Shown: positions 8,399 through 16,962, counted from the first letter of the stretch. The stretch: 64,000 nt of DNA from DASRQK01 sp964401685 (GCA_964401685.1 CAYNZH010000009.1:1-64000); one strand, 5' to 3'. The notes: a model not told the origin generated them from the letters alone. Program-made: numbers and translations.

Positions 8399-9475
8399 TT
8401 ATGATAAAAATGGACGATTTAACAAAATAAGGCTGTGATGTTGTCCCGCTTTTTGGTTATATATCAATATATTTTCGATTTTGTCCGGTGACAATTGCGT
8501 GCCAATAGGAAGTAGCAGTGCCGTTGGAATCTGCTGGCGCTGTAAAATCTGTGTTGCGATGGCTATCGCTGCGCCAATAACGGTGTCGTTTTCGCCCACC
8601 AAATGCTTGAACCCCACGATGGTGTTCGAGGGAAAAATCTCAGATGCGATGTTCAGGTAGTGGTGGTCATAGCGATTGTCACCGTTGGCGCCCAAAACGA
8701 CAGCGTCGATATCTTCAGGCTTTAGCTGGTATTCCTCAAGAAATTTTTGAACAAAATCGCGGGGCTCGCCAACGCTGAGCTGAAAGTTGACGGCTTGGAT
8801 CCTTGCGAGAGTTTGAGGACTGGGCTCGGAAGATACAGCAAAAAAGGCTGCGCCTTCCGACGCTATTTCACCAGCAAATGAGTTTGGCTTCGTGGGGATT
8901 TCAGGGTTGGTGGTGTTTAAAAATCCTGCCAATGTCCAGAATTGCTGACTTCTGATCCCTAATTCGTCTACTCCGCCTACCAGTAGCCTATGCGAGGGAT
9001 GTTCGCGGAGATAAAACATGGCATCGAGCAAGGCGGATTCCAACGAATGGGGACCGTTGACATAAGTCATGTTGTAGCCCTTGCAATTCAGCGCCAAAGC
9101 GATGGTCGCTGCAGCCATATTATGAGTCGACTGAATAAAGGGTGTTGGATTGAGAAGTTGTTTTTCGTCCTCTAAAAGGCTTTCTACAAATTTTTCAGAA
9201 TCAGTCAGGCATCCCTGCCCTGTGGCAGTGATGATTGCGTCAACATCCTCATAGTTGCTTTGATCTAAGGCTTGAAGGCTTGTGTAGAGCGCCATACGCA
9301 TGCTTTTATTCATACGCCTGAGCTGGATGGGGGGGATCAGATCCTTATATTCCGGAGTTATCGCGGGCAGTGGATTTTGTTTCCATGGAATAATTTCTTC
9401 AAAAAAATACTCCCGATCGTGAGTCCCCTGACCGGTGATGTAGCCCAATCCATTTATGTATAAGGGAATATTCAT
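8399..9475 (-). CDS. Ketosynthase-fold chain-length factor (catalytic residues lost)
   Basis: This 358-residue protein aligns with beta-ketoacyl synthases but lacks the Cys-His-His triad. The nucleophile region reads VNGPHSLESAL, with His at about 143 where the Cys should be. The first His motif is GANGD and the second is VGENDT. It overlaps the active ketosynthase gene by ATGA, which also fixes the start at 9475. The arrangement matches the ApeO/ApeC-type KS:CLF heterodimer of aryl polyene synthesis, in which the inactive partner shapes chain length. Strong start evidence; function inferred from context. Confidence 0.87.
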   Translation of the reverse strand: MNIPLYINGLGYITGQGTHDREYFFEEIIPWKQNPLPAITPEYKDLIPPIQLRRMNKSMRMALYTSLQALDQSNYEDVDAIITATGQGCLTDSEKFVESLLEDEKQLLNPTPFIQSTHNMAAATIALALNCKGYNMTYVNGPHSLESALLDAMFYLREHPSHRLLVGGVDELGIRSQQFWTLAGFLNTTNPEIPTKPNSFAGEIASEGAAFFAVSSEPSPQTLARIQAVNFQLSVGEPRDFVQKFLEEYQLKPEDIDAVVLGANGDNRYDHHYLNIASEIFPSNTIVGFKHLVGENDTVIGAAIAIATQILQRQQIPTALLLPIGTQLSPDKIENILIYNQKAGQHHSLILLNRPFLS

Positions 9476-10674
9476 GGTTTTCTCGAAAATATGAGTGAAG
9501 CGCAATTTCCACCGAAGCCCAGAGAGTTGGATAGGACGTGTTCAATGGGCGCATCCATCCATTCTGTGGTTGGCTTCGACCGTAGTTCGGCCATTTGGTT
9601 TTCAAACCCATAATTGGGCAAAATAGCCTGATTGTTGAGAGCAATAATAGAAAATACGGCTTCGACGGCGCCTGCAGCGGCCAATGTATGCCCTGTAAAA
9701 GCCTTGGTCGAACTAAAGTGAGGCACCAGGGTATCGCTAAATATTCTTTCAATAGCTGTTCCCTCGGAAAGATCATTATTCGGGGTGGCAGTTCCGTGGG
9801 CATTTATATAATCGATGTCAGCTGGTTTTAGATCAGCGACCTTAAGGGCCTGCATCATAGCCTGGAACGCACCTTGTCCGTCGTCCGAGGACGCTGTCTG
9901 GTGAAAAGCATCATTGGCGTTGCCGTACCCACTTATGTATGCCAGCGGAGTTTTCGCTTGTGCCTGGACGAGGGCGTCCGATTCCAGCACCAAATACGCT
10001 GCGGCCTCCCCCAGATTCAGTCCATCTCGATGCTTGTCAAAGGGTTTACAATGATGCTGACTGTAAATCCTCAGCGAATTGAACCCACTAACAGTAAATT
10101 TTGAAAGACTGTCAGTTCCGCCCACTAGGACACGATCCAGTTTTCCCGCTCTGATGAGGCGGGCACCTAGCATGATCGCATTAGCCGCTGAAGAACAGGC
10201 GGTACTTATGGTTGTGACGAAGTCTGCTATTCCCAGATCGAGAGCAATTTGCTCTGCACAATAGCCGCTTGCATGGTTAGGAATGAAATGACGGTGTTCT
10301 GCCGATTCCAAGTAGTCGTCGTAATATTTTTCGGTGGTGTCCATCCCGCCAACAGTGGTGGCTGAGATCAATCCGGTCCTCGCCCTGGACGATGAATCCC
10401 ATGCCGAAGAGGCGAGCGCCTGCTGGATAGCGTGCCTCGCTAGCAATTCCGTCCTACTGTAGGCCTTGTTCAAATCAAGGTCCAACATCCTGTACAGTTC
10501 GTCGTTCGAGTAGGGGATTTCTCCTGCGAGCAAGGTGTTTTTATGCGCAGTGTCCAATCTTCTGATCGGCTTTATTCCGTGCAAGCCTCTTTTCAGAGAA
10601 TGGACGTGGGTGTCAATATCAGTCCCAATTGCCGAAATACATCCCCATCCGGTGATCGCCACTCCCGCGCCCAT
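9472..10674 (-). CDS. Beta-ketoacyl-ACP synthase (FabF/ApeO-like), catalytic partner
   Basis: The 400-residue condensing enzyme has an intact triad: Cys at about 160 in ISTACSSAAN, His at about 293 in NAHGTATP, and Lys 324/His 329 in STKAFTGHT. It would catalyse decarboxylative Claisen condensations on the locus ACP. It is 2 bp downstream of the ACP gene and overlaps the chain-length factor by 4 bp, so the KS:CLF pair is probably made in equal amounts. It is more like polyene ketosynthases than housekeeping FabF by context. Confidence 0.92.
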   Translation of the reverse strand: MGAGVAITGWGCISAIGTDIDTHVHSLKRGLHGIKPIRRLDTAHKNTLLAGEIPYSNDELYRMLDLDLNKAYSRTELLARHAIQQALASSAWDSSSRARTGLISATTVGGMDTTEKYYDDYLESAEHRHFIPNHASGYCAEQIALDLGIADFVTTISTACSSAANAIMLGARLIRAGKLDRVLVGGTDSLSKFTVSGFNSLRIYSQHHCKPFDKHRDGLNLGEAAAYLVLESDALVQAQAKTPLAYISGYGNANDAFHQTASSDDGQGAFQAMMQALKVADLKPADIDYINAHGTATPNNDLSEGTAIERIFSDTLVPHFSSTKAFTGHTLAAAGAVEAVFSIIALNNQAILPNYGFENQMAELRSKPTTEWMDAPIEHVLSNSLGFGGNCASLIFSRKP

Positions 10675-10676
10675 AT

Positions 10677-10931
10677 TTACTTTCTATTTGCCTCAATATA
10701 ATCCGCCATGGTCTGTACCGTTTCAAAGACTTTTCTCCCTTCTTTAGGATCGGCCAATTTAATACCGTAGCTCTTGTCCAACATAACGATCAACTCCAAT
10801 GCATCAATTGAATCCAACCCTAATCCGTCGCCAAAAAGAGGCGTATCGTCCGCTAATTCTTCCACACTGATATCTTCGAGGTTTAGTTGGGTGATAATGC
10901 GCTCTTTCAATTCTTGCTTTAATTCGCTCAT
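10677..10931 (-). CDS. Acyl carrier protein of pigment locus A
   Basis: This 84-residue acidic protein has the phosphopantetheine attachment motif GLDSIDALEL, with the Ser at about residue 41. It overlaps the preceding gene by ATGA (10928-10931) and lies 2 bp before the ketosynthase. It is distinct from the ACP of locus B. It probably carries the growing polyene chain. Confidence 0.93.
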   Translation of the reverse strand: MSELKQELKERIITQLNLEDISVEELADDTPLFGDGLGLDSIDALELIVMLDKSYGIKLADPKEGRKVFETVQTMADYIEANRK

Positions 10932-11560
10932 GAATGTTCCTTGTATAATGTTAATAAATCAGACTCTGAAAATGTTTTGAGCCCGGATGGTCCGATACAA
11001 TAAAAAAACACATCCAACTCTGAAGAATTGGCCTCCAGCCAGCCCCCCGCTAATCTCTGTGAAGGGTTCTCGATGGCCAATTCCTCTTGGAATTTGACTA
11101 AAAATTCTAGTGTTTCTTTATCCTCAAATCGATCAAAAATAAAGAAAACATTTGGAGATTGCAATCTGTGCTTGATACTAAGTTCACCTAGAGCAATATT
11201 TGGCAGTGTATAGACAAATACGGCAGGACTGGCCATAGCATCCGCATCCAGGAACAGGGAGGCAGCATGATTCTCATCCGACGCTATACTTCCACCTCGA
11301 TTTGCGAAAACCAAGGGGATTGTTGTATCCGCAAAGGACTGGTTCCGAAGCAGGACTTCCCCAGCAATAATTGTCGTTTTGCTGAGTATATCCATCTTGT
11401 GGAATTTCGGATAGTTGATGTCTAGTCTCTGGTACAAAAATCTGCACCAGGCTAGCGGATCCAACCCTTCTTTGTTTTCCACTATGCATTTGCCCTCAGA
11501 AAAAACTCCAGCATTCCGTATATGCACATAGCTTTCTATGAAAAATTCCTGTTTATCCAT
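10928..11560 (-). CDS. Short ketosynthase-like protein without catalytic residues
   Basis: This 210-residue protein resembles only the N-terminal part of a beta-ketoacyl synthase. Its segment PAVFVYTLPNIALGELSIKH followed by NVFFIFDRF mimics the dimer-interface and nucleophile region, but there is no active-site Cys. There are no His motifs either, and the C-terminal half of the fold is missing. It is not an obvious truncation, since its ends fit snugly between the ketosynthase and ACP genes (2-bp gap and 4-bp overlap). I infer a conserved accessory protein of flexirubin-type loci, perhaps a scaffold or chain-length modifier. Confidence 0.7.
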   Translation of the reverse strand: MDKQEFFIESYVHIRNAGVFSEGKCIVENKEGLDPLAWCRFLYQRLDINYPKFHKMDILSKTTIIAGEVLLRNQSFADTTIPLVFANRGGSIASDENHAASLFLDADAMASPAVFVYTLPNIALGELSIKHRLQSPNVFFIFDRFEDKETLEFLVKFQEELAIENPSQRLAGGWLEANSSELDVFFYCIGPSGLKTFSESDLLTLYKEHS

Positions 11561-11562
11561 TC

Positions 11563-12684
11563 TTAAGTGATTTTTTCGAAGAAAGCAGCCATATTACAGC
11601 CTCCAAATCCAGAGGCGAGCTTCAGAAAGCTTTGGATTTGGGTGTTTTCTCGGCTTTTTATGATGTTTAGTGGCTTTGAAGTACCGCATTCTGTGAACCC
11701 CAGCGAAGGGATCAATTCGTTGTTCAACATGGAATGCACGCCTAAAACAGATTCCAGTAATCCGCTGGTTCCTAGGGTATGGCCAAAATAGCCTTTCAGA
11801 CTATGGGTCGGGACTTTTTCCAACTTATGGCGAGAAAGTGCTATTGACTCCATTTCATCGTTGTAAACCGTCGCGGTACCGTGCGCGGAAATGAAGTCTG
11901 GCGGGCTCAATGTCGATTCCTTTGCCTTTTTAATGCTTAAATACAGTCCTTCGCCGGTTCGGGAGGGGCCGGAGATGTGGTTGGCATCGTTGAAAGTGCC
12001 GGTACCCCCGATTCGAGCCAACGCATCCTTATCATCCGTCGAAAGATAGACCGAAGCGATGGCTTCGCCTAGATTTAGTCCGTCCCTCTCCCTGTCGAAG
12101 GGGCGGCAAATCTCTGCGCTCAATGCTTGAAAGGAACGAAATCCAGAAATTATAAAACGTGAAAGCTCGTCAGCCCCGATTACTATCGCACGACTATACT
12201 GATTTTGCAGCATTTTTTTGCTAATATCCAGCGCGAGGAGTCCCGAAATGCAGGCATTGGAAACGACGATCACCGGCGATTTTAAACCCAAATAATTTTG
12301 GATTTGAGCTGCCATTTCTGATAATAATACCCGTTTTTCTGGAAACAGCCCCTTGAATTCTGGGTTATGAAGCAGGTCAATATTTCCTTTGGTGGAGGAA
12401 AGGACGACCAGCGTTCGGGAGTCCAACGGTATATCGTACAGATCGATCAGCTGATCTAAATGTGCAATTACCAGATTCTCTAAGCGCGTGTATTTTGCGT
12501 CGAGTGTTATCGCTGAGCGCTCCTCGTCTATTCTGGCCAGCATTTGAGGGTGATCCGACAGCTTGGGATCGTGCAGACGTTTGATTCCCGTCCGGCCCGC
12601 AAGAACTTCCCTAAAATTATTCGCACTGCCGGTCCCGAGGGGTGTCGTCAGATGATCTCCTACCCAATATATTGATTTTTGCAC
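11563..12684 (-). CDS. Beta-ketoacyl synthase of pigment locus A
   Basis: The 373-residue enzyme keeps the triad: Cys at about 145 in VVSNACISG, His at about 268 in SAHGTATV, and Lys/His in LKGYFGHTLG. I place the start at the GTG at 12684, giving QKSIYWVGDH right after the Met and a 17-bp gap to the thioesterase gene. Another GTG at 12729 would add 15 residues and overlap that gene by 28 bp. Together with the KS:CLF pair it gives locus A two catalytically intact condensing enzymes; it may start or finish a chain. Confidence 0.85.
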   Translation of the reverse strand: MQKSIYWVGDHLTTPLGTGSANNFREVLAGRTGIKRLHDPKLSDHPQMLARIDEERSAITLDAKYTRLENLVIAHLDQLIDLYDIPLDSRTLVVLSSTKGNIDLLHNPEFKGLFPEKRVLLSEMAAQIQNYLGLKSPVIVVSNACISGLLALDISKKMLQNQYSRAIVIGADELSRFIISGFRSFQALSAEICRPFDRERDGLNLGEAIASVYLSTDDKDALARIGGTGTFNDANHISGPSRTGEGLYLSIKKAKESTLSPPDFISAHGTATVYNDEMESIALSRHKLEKVPTHSLKGYFGHTLGTSGLLESVLGVHSMLNNELIPSLGFTECGTSKPLNIIKSRENTQIQSFLKLASGFGGCNMAAFFEKIT

Positions 12685-12701
12685 ACGCGCTCCTTCCGGA
12701 T

Positions 12702-13112
12702 TTAGGTTAAACCATGCTTTTCTTTCCACCGTTGATAAAAAGGTGGGTTTATGATGATCAGTTCACCGTTGAAATCGGTAAATACTTGTACAGTTTCGCC
12801 AGTGGCGACTGTTTCTCCGGACTCGTTGAGTATTTTATAGTTAAAAATGATTTTTGCGGCCGGATTTTCTACATACGTCGTCTCCACGAATGCCTGTTCA
12901 CCATGTCTGAGGGGCTTTTTATATTCGCAAAGACATTTGATGAGGGGAGTCCATAAACCGTTTTCCTTTAAAAGATGATAGGAAATGCCGTGTTCCGCGC
13001 CAAAAGATTCCCTTCCATCCTCAAAATAAGTAATGAAATGTCCGTGCCAGACAATTCCTAAGGGGTCTGTTTCGTTGAAACGTACTTTGAATCTGGTGGT
13101 ATTTCTCAACAT
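12702..13112 (-). CDS. Hot-dog acyl thioesterase, YbgC/4HBT type
   Basis: This 136-residue protein matches the 4-hydroxybenzoyl-CoA thioesterase family. RFNETDPLGIVWHGHF holds the catalytic Asp, followed by YFEDGRESF. It abuts the ABC permease gene with no gap. In a pigment locus such an enzyme could release the aryl polyene acid or edit stalled ACPs. A housekeeping acyl-CoA thioesterase of a different type is encoded near 19.3 kb. Confidence 0.88.
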   Translation of the reverse strand: MLRNTTRFKVRFNETDPLGIVWHGHFITYFEDGRESFGAEHGISYHLLKENGLWTPLIKCLCEYKKPLRHGEQAFVETTYVENPAAKIIFNYKILNESGETVATGETVQVFTDFNGELIIINPPFYQRWKEKHGLT

Positions 13113-14408
13113 CTATGTAGCTCTTTTATACCTGTCGAACAATACAGCAAACCCTGTTGTGATTACAAAAAACAGGATGAGGTATATAACATATAAAACA
13201 ATATCCGCTAAGGTACCATTTCTTAGAATAACATCATAAAATGCGGAAAGTCCCCAGTTCATAGGGGAGAATGCAGCGACCTTTTGCATGAACAGTGGCA
13301 TTACAAAAGTCGGAACCCAGACTCCGCCCAGAGCTGCCAGAATGATCACCAATATGGCCCCAAAGGGAGCCGACTGCTCTTGTGTCTGCGCGAGTGTCCC
13401 GATAAGAAGTCCCAGGCCTATGGCTGCCAGACCGGAGACAGCAGCGATAATTATCATCAAATCAAGTTGGGACCCAGGCCGAAACGGAATCAAACCTACC
13501 ATTGGAAAGACGTAGCGCGCGATCAGCAACATAAGAAAAAACTGAATCAGGCATATCAGCCCATAGGTCAATATTTTTCCTCCCATAATGGTCACGTACG
13601 ACACGGGGCTTGTTCGTAATCGTACATAGGTGCCGATGTTTTTTTCCTTGACCATATTGATACCCAAGGGAACGACGATAAAAAAGATCCCAAACAGGAT
13701 CCATGCGGGTACATTGTGTTGCACAGCATTGGGTATGATGCCGTCGTTGCCTTTCTGCGCAATAATTTCCTTGAAGGAAATGGCTTCTTCCTCCAGGAAC
13801 GCCGGAACGCTCTCCAAGCCCATTTGTTCTTGGAAATGTTCATAAATCTTTTTCGTTTCCACATTGGCAAGCATTTTTTCAATACTGTTTTTAATGGAAT
13901 TTCTAAAGGATTGTCCTGCGGCCGGGTCGAAAAATATTGAAATTTCGATGTTGTCGATATTGGGCGAAACCTTCTCCGATCGTGGTGTAGCTACCTGACC
14001 GGGATCAAGGCTGAATTGCTCCATAATCATCTCCACATTTTTTCCAACCTTTTGACTCAGGCCCTCGCTAAGTCCCTCAGGCACGATCAGCGCAATCTGA
14101 AAGCGTCCTTCACTAACCAGCTTTTCCGCCAAATGTCTGTCGATCTGCTGATTTTGATATGATGTAACCAGACTGATTGACGGATTTTCAGCGGCACTAT
14201 GCCTGATCAATTGACTGACTTCGCCTTCATCTTCGTCTACCCAAATAACGGGAAACGACGAATCGCCCACCGCTTTAAAGGTGCTTTCCTGAATAACGGT
14301 AATAGTGATAAGCAGTACGGACGGCATCACGAAAAGTATCGCCAGTCCGCCCCAATCGCGCAATAATAAACGAATCTCCTTTTGGGTGGATGTCCAAAGC
14401 TTATACAT
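13113..14408 (-). CDS. ABC-2 type exporter permease
   Basis: The 431-residue protein has one N-terminal membrane helix (about 23-42) and a large soluble domain of about 190 residues. Five hydrophobic segments follow in the C-terminal half (from about 225 on). This is the ABC2_membrane_3 layout, also seen in DrrB/YhhJ-like exporters. It is 11 bp downstream of its ATPase. The pair is likely to move the pigment or its precursor across the inner membrane, with the LolA-like protein taking over in the periplasm. The substrate is inferred only from location. Confidence 0.88.
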   Translation of the reverse strand: MYKLWTSTQKEIRLLLRDWGGLAILFVMPSVLLITITVIQESTFKAVGDSSFPVIWVDEDEGEVSQLIRHSAAENPSISLVTSYQNQQIDRHLAEKLVSEGRFQIALIVPEGLSEGLSQKVGKNVEMIMEQFSLDPGQVATPRSEKVSPNIDNIEISIFFDPAAGQSFRNSIKNSIEKMLANVETKKIYEHFQEQMGLESVPAFLEEEAISFKEIIAQKGNDGIIPNAVQHNVPAWILFGIFFIVVPLGINMVKEKNIGTYVRLRTSPVSYVTIMGGKILTYGLICLIQFFLMLLIARYVFPMVGLIPFRPGSQLDLMIIIAAVSGLAAIGLGLLIGTLAQTQEQSAPFGAILVIILAALGGVWVPTFVMPLFMQKVAAFSPMNWGLSAFYDVILRNGTLADIVLYVIYLILFFVITTGFAVLFDRYKRAT

Positions 14409-14419
14409 AGTCGTATTTT

Positions 14420-15169
14420 TTAGGCGTAATCCCGCAATTCAGTTCCTGTCAGTTCTAGAAATACGTCTTCCAGATGACGTGCGCCGTTGACCATTGCGAC
14501 CAATTGTCCAGGTTTCCCCTCGGCAATTACCTTACCATGATCTACGATCGCGATTTGTGAACATAGGCTCTGCGCTTCGTTGAGATGGTGGGAGGTGTAC
14601 ACTATAGTTGTGCCCCTGTTGTTCAGGTCCTTCAGCAAATTTAAGATGGCCTCCTTCGACTGCACGTCCACGCCGACGGTCGGTTCGTCCAGGAAAAGCA
14701 AAGAGGGGTTGTGCAAAATCGCAGCCAAAAGATTGGTTCGCCTTTTCATTCCTCCGGAAAACGTTTCTATCCTTTTGTCCTTAAAACTGTATAGTCCCAC
14801 GTCCTTCAATCCTGTCGCAATTCTTTCGTTCAGCTGCTTTACAGGAATGCCGTAAAGGCTACCAAAATAGCGCAGATTTTCGCTCGCTGTCAGGGTAGGA
14901 TATAAAGCATATTCCTGTGGAACCATTCCTATCCTTTGAGAATGATTCCGTCTATTCCCGTAAATTTCTGTTCCAAAAAGTTCCACCAGACCGCTGTCAT
15001 GCCGCAAAAGCCCATTTAGAATACTAATCAATGTGGTTTTTCCCGCTCCATTGGGTCCCAGGAGTCCAAAAAAATCTCCTTTCCTTACAGATAGCGTGAG
15101 GTCGTCCAGTACAGGTGACGGACGGCCCGGAAATGTTTTGCTAATTTTTTCAACCCGGATTATGTTCAT
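14420..15169 (-). CDS. ABC exporter ATP-binding protein
   Basis: This 249-residue ATPase has Walker A GPNGAGKTT, the Q-loop in VPQEYALYPTLT, the signature TFSGGMKRR, Walker B LLFLDEP and the switch His in YTSHHLNEA. It belongs to the CcmA/DrrA/NodI-like group that pairs with ABC-2 permeases, as found next door. Its 5' end overlaps the GT4 gene by 20 bp, so the two are translationally coupled. Confidence 0.93.
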   Translation of the reverse strand: MNIIRVEKISKTFPGRPSPVLDDLTLSVRKGDFFGLLGPNGAGKTTLISILNGLLRHDSGLVELFGTEIYGNRRNHSQRIGMVPQEYALYPTLTASENLRYFGSLYGIPVKQLNERIATGLKDVGLYSFKDKRIETFSGGMKRRTNLLAAILHNPSLLFLDEPTVGVDVQSKEAILNLLKDLNNRGTTIVYTSHHLNEAQSLCSQIAIVDHGKVIAEGKPGQLVAMVNGARHLEDVFLELTGTELRDYA

Positions 15170-16340
15170 TCTCTGGCAAAAATACGGAATTATTAAGAGA
15201 GTGGTAAATCTCTACTAATTTTTGGATGTTCTCCTCGGGTAGGTAGTGCTTTTCATAGGCCTCCCGAGCTTTCTTCCTCATCAGATTTTTCGTGCCCGAA
15301 TCCAATTCTACCCATTTCTGCAACTGATTTTTAAAGTCATTTGAATCACCGTGTTTGAAAAGCAGCCCGTTGTCCATTGGTGTGACCATGTTTTCCAGCG
15401 CTCCCAATTTGCTCGCGATCACCGGAACGCCGGCTTCAAATGCTTCGATCACGGTCATCGGCATCCCTTCAAACCAAAGCGAAGGAAATACTAGCGCTGA
15501 ACATTCTGCCATCTGAAGGCGGACTTCCTCTTTGCTCAATGCGCCCAAATAATTTATATTTGCATGAATACGGCTCGCTTGGCGGACTTCCGTTTCCAAA
15601 GGGCCTGACCCGGCAATTTTTACTTCATAATTAGCAGACCCAAAAACCTCTAACAAGAGCTCAATCCCTTTCGCCTTGTCCAGACGACCGACAAAAAGGA
15701 AATGCCCCTCTGCCTTTGCGCCCGGCTTGGTTGATGCTGGGACAACAAAATTAGGTTTTATCAGTATTTTATGGGCCGGGACCGGGAAATTTGATCGACA
15801 AAAAAGATTCTTTGCAAATGGGGTCAGTACCAGGTAGCGGCCTACCATTTGCCAAGTACCCATCTTATCATGTATGTAATGAGCCAAAGCTAACCAAAAA
15901 GTATGGACCACCGAACCGTTGTAAACCCCTTTTTTTATTGCATTCCATGGGAACTTGGCGTTTATGCTATCTAGGAAAATGCGGTTTTCATGGAAAAGTG
16001 TGGCCGACGGGCAGAGCAATCTATAGTTATGAACCGTCATCACTATTGGGAGGCGCCGACTGTGCACTGTGCGGATGATTTTCGGACCCATTCCATAATG
16101 AAGGTTGTGTATATGCACGATTTGCGGCTGGAACTGATCGAGCACCCTTTTTAGTCTCCGGCTCTCTCTGAAATTCCAAGGAAGAAGCAACTTTTGAAGC
16201 AATCCTCGCCAGCCTCTTTGATTTTTCCCGACAAAAGTCCTCACGTCGTGGCTTTGAGACAGCATGTCTACTTCCTGTTCGAAAACCAAATCCTCCCCTC
16301 CAGGGTCCTGGTAATATTGGTGAATGATTAGAATGCGCAT
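15150..16340 (-). CDS. GT4-family (group 1) glycosyltransferase, first gene of pigment locus A
   Basis: The 396-residue protein has a GT-B fold: an N-terminal IIHQYYQDPGGEDLVFEQE, then HIHNLHYGMGPKIIR, and the C-terminal nucleotide-sugar domain with FLFVGRLDKAKGIELLLEVF and the E-x7-E motif in EGMPMTVIEAFEAGVPVIAS. It resembles polysaccharide-type mannosyl/galactosyl transferases. Being the first gene of the long operon, it is read from the promoter at about 16360. Its role in pigment making is unclear; it might glycosylate the product or be a recent neighbour. Confidence 0.85.
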   Translation of the reverse strand: MRILIIHQYYQDPGGEDLVFEQEVDMLSQSHDVRTFVGKNQRGWRGLLQKLLLPWNFRESRRLKRVLDQFQPQIVHIHNLHYGMGPKIIRTVHSRRLPIVMTVHNYRLLCPSATLFHENRIFLDSINAKFPWNAIKKGVYNGSVVHTFWLALAHYIHDKMGTWQMVGRYLVLTPFAKNLFCRSNFPVPAHKILIKPNFVVPASTKPGAKAEGHFLFVGRLDKAKGIELLLEVFGSANYEVKIAGSGPLETEVRQASRIHANINYLGALSKEEVRLQMAECSALVFPSLWFEGMPMTVIEAFEAGVPVIASKLGALENMVTPMDNGLLFKHGDSNDFKNQLQKWVELDSGTKNLMRKKAREAYEKHYLPEENIQKLVEIYHSLNNSVFLPENEHNPG

Positions 16341-16359
16341 TCCGCAACAAAATTGATCC

Positions 16360-16391
16360 CAAACTTAGACATTTTAGTGCGGTCTGAAAAA
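16360..16391 (-). promoter_or_regulatory. Putative promoter of pigment locus A (-7 TAAGTTTG)
   Basis: On the minus strand a perfect -7 box TAAGTTTG covers 16360-16367, with 19 nt between it and the GT4 ATG. Twenty bases upstream, where -33 TTTG is expected, the sequence is TTTT (16388-16391). The same -7 octamer, including the variable AG, occurs in both divergent promoters of pigment locus B at 63.7 kb. Confidence 0.55.
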
Positions 16392-16395
16392 TCAT

Positions 16396-16410
16396 CCAAA
16401 TTTGATTTGG
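16396..16410. promoter_or_regulatory. Palindrome CCAAAT-TTG-ATTTGG, possible operator
   Basis: Two perfect 6-bp arms with a 3-bp spacer lie just upstream of the locus A -33 region and directly next to the 10-bp repeat array. The size and position suit a dimeric regulator, but no such protein is identified. Confidence 0.4.
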
Positions 16411-16490
16411 AGAATTACTGAGATTATTTAATGCAAATTAAGACCAACTAAGAATAAGTAAGATTTATTAAGACTATTTGAGATAAAATA
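16411..16490. repeat. Tandem array of eight degenerate 10-bp units (TRAGA core)
   Basis: From 16411 the sequence falls into eight consecutive decamers. A is at position 1 in 8/8, G at 2 and A at 3 in 7/8, T at position 9 in 8/8, and a purine at 10 in 8/8, so TRAGA recurs every 10 bp with a single exception (unit 3, at 16431). ATTAAGAC occurs exactly at 16437 and 16467. The 10-bp period places each core on the same face of the helix. The array fills the gap between the locus A promoter and the divergent zinc-ribbon gene. Confidence 0.7.
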
Positions 16491-16526
16491 TTTTCTTTTT
16501 AATATTTTTTATTTCTAATTTATACG

Positions 16527-16534
16527 TATATTTG
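16527..16534 (+). promoter_or_regulatory. -7 box TATATTTG before the zinc-ribbon gene
   Basis: A perfect TAnnTTTG box lies 41 nt before the ATG at 16576, in a very AT-rich stretch. No TTTG is found at the -33 spacing. Confidence 0.4.
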
Positions 16535-16575
16535 TCATGTGTATATAATCTATTTTTTTATTGATTTTTTTTGCT

Positions 16576-16950
16576 ATGATTAAGAAAACGCTTAAAAAAA
16601 ATTGCTTGTATTGTAAAATGCCGATAGTAGGTCGGCTGGACAAAAAATTTTGTGATGACATTTGTAGAAGTAATCATCACAACATGCTCTATCGGGAATC
16701 CTCAGTATTTCATAAACCGATTACGAGGATATTGGTTAAAAATCGCAAAATCCTCGAAAAAATGCAGGTAAAAAGGATACGTTACACCGATAAAACGTAT
16801 ATGATAAATGCAGGTTTTCATTTTGATTTTATCACGCATATGCATGTAAACGAGTCAGGAACCCAGTACAGATTTTGCTTTGAGTTTGGGTATTACATAG
16901 ATAGCAAGGGGAGGATCTACATTCTTCATCGTCCACCCAAATTATGGTAA
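16576..16950 (+). CDS. Small zinc-ribbon protein of unknown function
   Basis: This 124-residue basic protein begins with a treble-clef/zinc-ribbon motif: Cys 10 and Cys 13 in NCLYCKM and Cys 26 and Cys 30 in FCDDICRSNHHN. The rest is rich in aromatic and basic residues, with no catalytic motif seen. I chose the ATG at 16576, which puts the first Cys pair near the N-terminus. It is divergent from pigment locus A across the decamer array and upstream of the DEAD-box helicase. A nucleic-acid-binding role is plausible but not shown. Confidence 0.75.
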   Translation: MIKKTLKKNCLYCKMPIVGRLDKKFCDDICRSNHHNMLYRESSVFHKPITRILVKNRKILEKMQVKRIRYTDKTYMINAGFHFDFITHMHVNESGTQYRFCFEFGYYIDSKGRIYILHRPPKLW

Positions 16951-16962
16951 TCTGAATTTGCG

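Noticed and set aside
10928..11560. Frameshifted or truncated ketosynthase pseudogene
   Set aside because: No remnant of the C-terminal half lies in any frame nearby; both ends are tightly fitted to neighbouring genes.
12684..12729. Longer N-terminus of the locus A ketosynthase from the GTG at 12729
   Set aside because: It would overlap the thioesterase gene by 28 bp and add 15 residues that do not resemble the family start; the GTG at 12684 fits better.
16411..16490. CRISPR array
   Set aside because: The units are only 10 bp, degenerate and without spacers, and no cas gene is present.
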